Below are positions 59,997 through 64,000 of a stretch of DNA of 64,000 bases, piece after piece. Positions within the stretch are counted from its first letter, which is position 1, and each line of letters opens with the position of its first letter. Location: positions 54,913 through 118,912 of the forward strand of contig NZ_JAIVAJ010000009.1 of NCBI RefSeq assembly GCF_020171725.1. The letters are read 5' to 3'. The notes under the pieces were generated by a model. It saw nothing but the letters and a program-made list of their open reading frames with translations, ran no database searches and was not told the DNA's origin. A program made the position numbers and the translations under genes. Origin of the DNA: Halobacillus litoralis (lineage in GTDB: Bacteria > Bacillota > Bacilli > Bacillales > Halobacillaceae).

Positions 59997-60036
59997 AAGA
60001 GTCGTTATGAGTCAAATCATAACGACTCTTTTTTTT
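59997..60036 (+). terminator. Terminator of the SRP RNA
   Basis: A 15-bp perfect stem around a 6-nt loop, then eight T. Confidence 0.92.
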
Positions 60037-60093
60037 ACTTAGGAAATTATAAGAATTGGACTCTTTTGATCATATATGCCGGATCAGCGACGT

Positions 60094-60270
60094 CCGGCTC
60101 CAGCGCCCAGCTCCTCGCGCGCGTAAAACCCACCCTGCGGAAGAAAAGTTCGTCTTCCTACGGGCGTTTTGCTTGGGCCTGCGGATGCAGGTCAGTTCGA
60201 CGTTGCAACAGGAGGTTGCGATCTTAGTCGAACTTCCTCTACTCGGAGCTCCCAGGGCGCTTGCGCCTTA
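60094..60270 (-). repeat. Palindromic interspersed element with Bacillaceae-1-like core
   Basis: The ends are partly inverted copies (GGCTCCAGCGCCCAGCTCC against GGAGCTCCCAGGGCGCT). The core has a GTTCGAC/GTCGAAC stem (60195-60201 with 60227-60233) around GCAAC-AGGAG-GTTGC (60205-60219). It matches the 27-kb element with a compensatory change in the inner stem. No gene between the SRP RNA and dnaX. Confidence 0.6.
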
Positions 60271-60356
60271 GTTGCAATATATCACCCCACCTGGTTCACA
60301 TTGCATCCCCGAATCAGGTATAATGAAAAAAGAGACTAATAAGGGAGAACGTTTAG

Positions 60357-62081
60357 ATGAGCTACCAAGCTTTATATCGCGTCTGGCGCCCCAAAAACTT
60401 TGAAGATGTAGTGGGACAAACCCATATCACACGCACTTTGCAAAATGCCATCGAGCAGGATAAGTTCTCTCATGCTTACTTATTCTCCGGACCCCGGGGA
60501 ACGGGTAAGACCAGTGCGGCGAAGATTTTTGCCAAAGCCGTCAACTGTGAAAAGGCTCCTGCCAAAGAGCCGTGTAATGAGTGTAATGCCTGTTTAGGTA
60601 TCCAAGACGGGTCGATTTCTGATGTGATTGAAATTGACGCCGCCTCGAACAATGGTGTGGAACAAATACGTGAAATACGTGACAAAGTAAAATATGCCCC
60701 AAGCGCGGTACCATACAAAGTGTATATCATTGATGAGGTTCACATGCTTTCGATGGGAGCATTCAACGCCCTTTTGAAAACGTTGGAAGAGCCTCCCCGT
60801 CATGTGATTTTCATCTTGGCGACAACCGAACCACATAAGATTCCACTCACAATCATCTCCCGGTGTCAGCGATTTGATTTCAAGCGGATATCCCAAAAGG
60901 CAATGGTCGACCGTATGGAGACGATCACACAGGCTGAAGAAATCTCCATCGCCCGGGACGCTCTGGAAATCGTCGCGTTAACAGCGGAAGGTGGAATGCG
61001 GGATGCACTCAGTCTCCTGGATCAGGCCATTTCCTACAGTGAAGAGGAAGTCACGATCGATGATGTCCTGGCTGTGACGGGATCTGTTTCGCAGGCTAAG
61101 CTTGCAGAGGTGATCCGGTCGCTGGACGAGCAGGATGTGAAAGGGGCTCTCAGTGCCGTAGACGATTTGATCCAACAAGGGAAAGACCCTGGTCGTTTCG
61201 TCTTTGACCTGATCTATTACCTGAGAGATCTGCTTCTTTTTCAAACGGCACCGGATTTGGAGCATCATCTGGAGAGAGCGATTCCTGATGATACCTTCCG
61301 AGGGCTCGCCGGAAAGTTGACGGCTGACTGGATCCAGAAAGCGATCCGGGAGCTGAACCAATGTCAGCAGGAAATGAAGTGGACGACGAGTCCGAAAGTA
61401 TTTATCGAAATCGCGATGTTGAATATGGTGGAGGTGCAGCCGGCCCCACAAGCGCAGCAAGGTAGCGCAGTCGATTCAGAAGCTGTCCAGCAGCTTTCTC
61501 AGAAAATCGCGGAGCTTGAGAAAAACCTTGAGGCGCTGAAGCAGAACGGTGCTCCCCCTCAAGAAGGAACGAAACCGAAGCCGAAGCGCGCTCCTGCACG
61601 TTCCGGTAGAAAAGGTTATAATATTCCATATGAGCGGATACGCCTTGTATTGAGTGAAGCATCCAAAGAAGAAATCAAGAATGTACAAAGCAGGTGGGCT
61701 GACTTCATGGAAGCCCTGAAGCGGAACAACGCACCCGCTCACGCCACTTTGCTGAACAGTAAGCCAAGGGCTGCTTCATCAAAAGCGCTCGTCTTAGCCT
61801 TTCGATATGATATCCACTGCTCACTAGCGTTGGAACATCAGAACACAATCGAACCTCTGCTTACGGAATATGTAGGGAAGCCGCTCTCGATCATCCCGAT
61901 TCCGGAACCGAACTGGCAGGAGCTGCGCGAAGAATACGTGCGTACGCAGAAAGCGTCGCCGGCTGAAGATGGTGAAGATTCAGAAGGAGGCGGAGAATCG
62001 GCTCCTTCGAATGAAGAAGACCCACTGATTTCTGAAGCGAGGAAATTAGTCGGAGACGACCTCATGGAAATTGAAGAATAA
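60357..62081 (+). CDS. dnaX: DNA polymerase III subunit gamma/tau
   Basis: 574 residues; clamp-loader ATPase. Walker A GPRGTGKTSAAK, zinc Cys cluster (NCEKAP...CNECNAC), Walker B VYIIDEVHMLS, SRC motif ISRCQRF. C-terminal tau part has a Pro/Lys linker and an acidic end. Start ATG behind AAGGGAGAA. No slippery frameshift run for a short gamma form was noticed. Confidence 0.97.
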   Translation: MSYQALYRVWRPKNFEDVVGQTHITRTLQNAIEQDKFSHAYLFSGPRGTGKTSAAKIFAKAVNCEKAPAKEPCNECNACLGIQDGSISDVIEIDAASNNGVEQIREIRDKVKYAPSAVPYKVYIIDEVHMLSMGAFNALLKTLEEPPRHVIFILATTEPHKIPLTIISRCQRFDFKRISQKAMVDRMETITQAEEISIARDALEIVALTAEGGMRDALSLLDQAISYSEEEVTIDDVLAVTGSVSQAKLAEVIRSLDEQDVKGALSAVDDLIQQGKDPGRFVFDLIYYLRDLLLFQTAPDLEHHLERAIPDDTFRGLAGKLTADWIQKAIRELNQCQQEMKWTTSPKVFIEIAMLNMVEVQPAPQAQQGSAVDSEAVQQLSQKIAELEKNLEALKQNGAPPQEGTKPKPKRAPARSGRKGYNIPYERIRLVLSEASKEEIKNVQSRWADFMEALKRNNAPAHATLLNSKPRAASSKALVLAFRYDIHCSLALEHQNTIEPLLTEYVGKPLSIIPIPEPNWQELREEYVRTQKASPAEDGEDSEGGGESAPSNEEDPLISEARKLVGDDLMEIEE

Positions 62082-62111
62082 AAGGTTTACTTATAAAAAG
62101 GAGGAATCGCC

Positions 62112-62432
62112 ATGCGTGGTGGAGGTAACATGAACAATATGATGAAACAAATGCAGAAAATGCAGAAGAAAATGATGAAAGCACAAGAAGAGCTTCACGA
62201 AATGACATTCGAATCTTCTGCAGGTGGTGGCATGGTTAAAGTCATCGCAAACGGGAAAAAAGAAATTACAGATATCGAAATCGACGAAGAAGTAGTCGAC
62301 CCTGAAGATGTAGACATGCTTCAAGACTTGATCATCACAGCAACAAATGATGTTCTGAAGCAAGTAGAGGATAAAACGAACGATACGATGGGACAATTCA
62401 CCAAAGGGATGCCTGGAGGCGGAATGTTCTAG
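62112..62432 (+). CDS. ebfC: Nucleoid-associated protein EbfC/YbaB family
   Basis: 106 residues. Met/Lys/Gln-rich N-terminal helix ([20 protein letters not shown]), then the YbaB core with [24 protein letters not shown]-binding dimer, always between dnaX and recR. Start ATG behind AAGGAGG. Confidence 0.96.
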   Translation: MRGGGNMNNMMKQMQKMQKKMMKAQEELHEMTFESSAGGGMVKVIANGKKEITDIEIDEEVVDPEDVDMLQDLIITATNDVLKQVEDKTNDTMGQFTKGMPGGGMF

Positions 62433-62443
62433 GAGGAATTCTC

Positions 62444-63040
62444 ATGTACTATCCTGAACCGATATCGAAACTGATCGATAGTTTCACGAAGCTGCCAGGG
62501 ATCGGCCCGAAGACGGCTGTCCGCCTGGCTTTTTTCGTCTTAGAAATGGAAGAAGACGATGTACTGGATTTTGCGAAGTCACTAGTGAATGCCAAACGTG
62601 AGCTGACGCACTGTTCCACATGTGGTCATATCACGGATACAGACCCCTGCTCGATTTGTGAGGATGAATCACGTGATCAAACGCTGATCTGTGTCGTGCA
62701 AGACCCGAAAGATGTCATCGCCATGGAAAAAATGAAAGAGTTTCACGGGAAGTATCATGTTCTTCATGGTGCCATCTCTCCAATGGATGGGATTGGTCCG
62801 GAGGATATCAATGTCCCTAGTCTGATCAACCGCCTGAAAGATGAAGGGATCGAAGAGCTGATCTTAGCGACGAACCCGAACATCGAAGGGGAAGCGACAG
62901 CGATGTATATTTCAAGGCTTGTTAAACCATCCGGAATCCGTATGACGAGAATAGCACACGGCCTCCCGGTAGGCGGAGACTTGGAGTATGCTGATGAAGT
63001 AACCTTATCCAAAGCTCTTGAAGGGCGTAGAGAATTGTAA
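62444..63040 (+). CDS. recR: Recombination mediator RecR
   Basis: 198 residues: helix-hairpin-helix [15 protein letters not shown], zinc finger with four Cys ([16 protein letters not shown]) and a TOPRIM domain ([26 protein letters not shown]). Works with RecF and RecO. Start ATG 11 bp after ebfC. Confidence 0.98.
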   Translation: MYYPEPISKLIDSFTKLPGIGPKTAVRLAFFVLEMEEDDVLDFAKSLVNAKRELTHCSTCGHITDTDPCSICEDESRDQTLICVVQDPKDVIAMEKMKEFHGKYHVLHGAISPMDGIGPEDINVPSLINRLKDEGIEELILATNPNIEGEATAMYISRLVKPSGIRMTRIAHGLPVGGDLEYADEVTLSKALEGRREL

Positions 63041-63052
63041 GAGGTGTTCACT

Positions 63053-63268
63053 TTGTTCGGACGAAAAAAACGAATTCGGAAAGAAATGGACAAGCAGCTG
63101 CTGGAGGATATCCGCAAGCTGAAGAAAGACTGGGAAACACTCGAGTCCATCATGGAACAGAGTATTGAGCCGAGTGATGCCGGGTTGCAGGACCTGGCTG
63201 TCGTCAAAGCGAAATACTTCTATCTATTAAGAGAAGCACGAGTCCGAGGGATCAGTGCGCTTTCGTAA
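63053..63268 (+). CDS. yaaL: YaaL family protein (DUF2508)
   Basis: 71 residues, basic N-terminus (FGRKKRIRKEMDKQLLEDIRK) and a single helical domain ending VKAKYFYLLREARVRGIS. Between recR and bofA as in B. subtilis; function unknown. Start TTG 63053 with GAGGTG about seven bases upstream; a GTG at 63044 is inside that site. Confidence 0.85.
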   Translation: MFGRKKRIRKEMDKQLLEDIRKLKKDWETLESIMEQSIEPSDAGLQDLAVVKAKYFYLLREARVRGISALS

Positions 63269-63278
63269 TGCTTGTACT

Positions 63279-63340
63279 AACCCCCTGTCTTTGGGCATAG
63301 ACTGTGAAAGAAACAGTTTTACTCAGACAGGGGGTTTTTA
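63279..63340 (+). promoter_or_regulatory. Terminator-like hairpin overlapping the bofA ribosome site
   Basis: Perfect 12-bp arms AACCCCCTGTCT (63279-63290) and AGACAGGGGGTT (63325-63336) followed by five T. A small ACTGT/ACAGT hairpin lies in the loop. AGGGGG of the 3' arm is the only ribosome site for bofA, so folding should hide it. Confidence 0.65.
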
Positions 63341-63341
63341 T

Positions 63342-63605
63342 ATGGATCCGGTTCTCGTCTTGTTATTGTTAGGACTGGCTATTCCGCTGCTTTTGATCAT
63401 CGGTCTTCCTGCTGCACCGATCAAGTGGGTGGGACAAGTTCTGATGCGTGTCGTTGTAGCGGTGATTCTTCTTTTTTTCGTCAACCTCTTCGGAGCGCAG
63501 TTCGGCCTGCACGTTCCGATCAACGGATTTACAGCGACAGTTTCTACATTATTAGGTGTACCCGGCGTTCTATCATTAACGGCGATTCACTTATGGGTGA
63601 TTTGA
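63342..63605 (+). CDS. bofA: Sigma-K factor processing inhibitor BofA
   Basis: 87 residues, two to three membrane segments, ending in the conserved GFTATVSTLLGVPGVLSLTAIHL motif. In B. subtilis BofA holds the protease SpoIVFB inactive in the outer forespore membrane until engulfment is complete. Start at MDPVLVLLLLG (63342), giving the B. subtilis length. Confidence 0.95.
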   Translation: MDPVLVLLLLGLAIPLLLIIGLPAAPIKWVGQVLMRVVVAVILLFFVNLFGAQFGLHVPINGFTATVSTLLGVPGVLSLTAIHLWVI

Positions 63606-63609
63606 AAAT

Positions 63610-63640
63610 GAGTGCAGAGACTTTCTGCATTCTTTTTTTA
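63610..63640 (+). terminator. Terminator of bofA
   Basis: GAGTGCAGA/TCTGCATTC stem with one wobble and seven T. Confidence 0.78.
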
Positions 63641-63660
63641 TGGAGTTTTAAAAAAAGGGG

Positions 63661-63689
63661 TTGTGCAACTCGGCAGCAGGTGGTATAGT
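63661..63689 (+). promoter_or_regulatory. Distal rRNA promoter candidate
   Basis: TTGTGC, 17 bp, TATAGT. The -35 is weak. Confidence 0.5.
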
Positions 63690-63737
63690 ATTAATTGTCG
63701 CTTTGAGAGCGGCGCTGAACGGAATGAAAAAAAGTGA

Positions 63738-63767
63738 TTGACTTACTAGATTCATTCGTGATATATT
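63738..63767 (+). promoter_or_regulatory. rRNA operon promoter P1
   Basis: TTGACT (63738-63743), 18 bp, TATATT (63762-63767). Confidence 0.75.
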
Positions 63768-63824
63768 AGTAGATGTCGCGTTGAAAGACACCGACAAATA
63801 CGAAAATAAATCACAAAAAAGTTG

Positions 63825-63854
63825 TTGACATCAAACAACAAAATGTGTTAAGAT
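63825..63854 (+). promoter_or_regulatory. rRNA operon promoter P2
   Basis: TTGACA (63825-63830), 18 bp, TAAGAT (63849-63854). Confidence 0.8.
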
Positions 63855-63860
63855 GGTTGA

Positions 63861-64000
63861 GTCGCTGTTTTGAACAGCACGCAACATTTTGATCTTTGAA
63901 AACTGAACGAACCAACCAGTACGTCAATATTTTCTTCTTAGTGAAGAAAAGACAACGAGCACATTTCGATGTGCAAATGAGCAAGTCAAACTTAACTTTT
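63861..64000 (+). other. rRNA operon leader (16S rRNA begins beyond the window)
   Basis: Contains TGATCTTTGAAAACTGAAC (from 63890), the leader segment found before 16S rRNA genes in Bacillaceae, and short processing-type stems after it. The 16S gene itself is not reached. It matches the rrnA position after bofA in B. subtilis. Confidence 0.82.

Noticed and set aside
60357..62081. Programmed frameshift giving a short gamma form of DnaX.
   Set aside because: No A-run slippery site followed by a stem-loop was found at a fitting position.

Overview
The window is a chromosomal replication-origin region of a spore-forming, low-GC Gram-positive bacterium of the family Bacillaceae. The order rpmH-rnpA-yidC-jag-mnmE-mnmG-rsmG (leftward) and dnaA-dnaN-yaaA-recF-remB-gyrB-gyrA (rightward) around a DnaA-box-rich origin is the Bacillus origin layout. 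Spore genes (splAB, a YjcZ-type peptide, sleL, bofA) support an endospore former. Strongly acidic protein tails, for example in GyrA, suggest a salt-tolerant genus such as Halobacillus or a relative. The genus is inferred, not proven.

Layout. 1-3 kb: a yvfRSTU-like ABC exporter and two-component system. 3-9.6 kb: an accessory block with splAB, a GNAT enzyme, a stress SDR, an Nei-type DNA glycosylase, a phosphoesterase, an acetate-type transporter and a membrane-anchored hydrolase. It lies where noc-parA-parB is expected. 9.6-16.1 kb: the rsmG to rpmH cluster. 16.2-18.3 kb: oriC, split by dnaA. 18.3-34.8 kb: dnaN to gyrA, an HD-GYP-like protein, yaaC, guaB, dacA, pdxST, serS with a T-box, then tRNA-Ser. 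35-57.8 kb: a mosaic accessory region: HxlR/MFS pair, Nudix, dck/dgk, tRNA-Arg, modABC with a VanZ gene, an M50B-like peptidase, a secreted transglycosylase, aldA, queF with a preQ1 riboswitch, acsA, a split sigma factor with a cell-wall hydrolase operon, an NCS2 permease with an N-hydroxylase, yraA and a DUF3891 gene. 57.8-64 kb: the conserved sleL-tadA-SRP RNA-dnaX-ebfC-recR-yaaL-bofA cluster, ending in tandem rRNA promoters and an rRNA leader.

The most interesting system is at 50.9-53.5 kb. A SigO/RsoA-like two-part sigma factor is followed by an operon of two cytosolic peptidoglycan hydrolases and a YvrJ-family membrane peptide. YvrJ is a known SigO target in B. subtilis. The two operons carry the same bipartite promoter, an identical 11-bp block, exactly 15 bp of spacer and an identical 7-bp block, so an autoregulated switch for a small lysis- or wall-remodelling cassette is likely.

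Other points of interest are a 52-bp-period palindromic array upstream of that system, Bacillaceae-1-like RNA hairpins with a compensatory base change, an 18-bp inverted pair of DnaA boxes used four times (once inside a gene), and unexplained structured leaders before dnaA, rnpA, gyrA and bofA.
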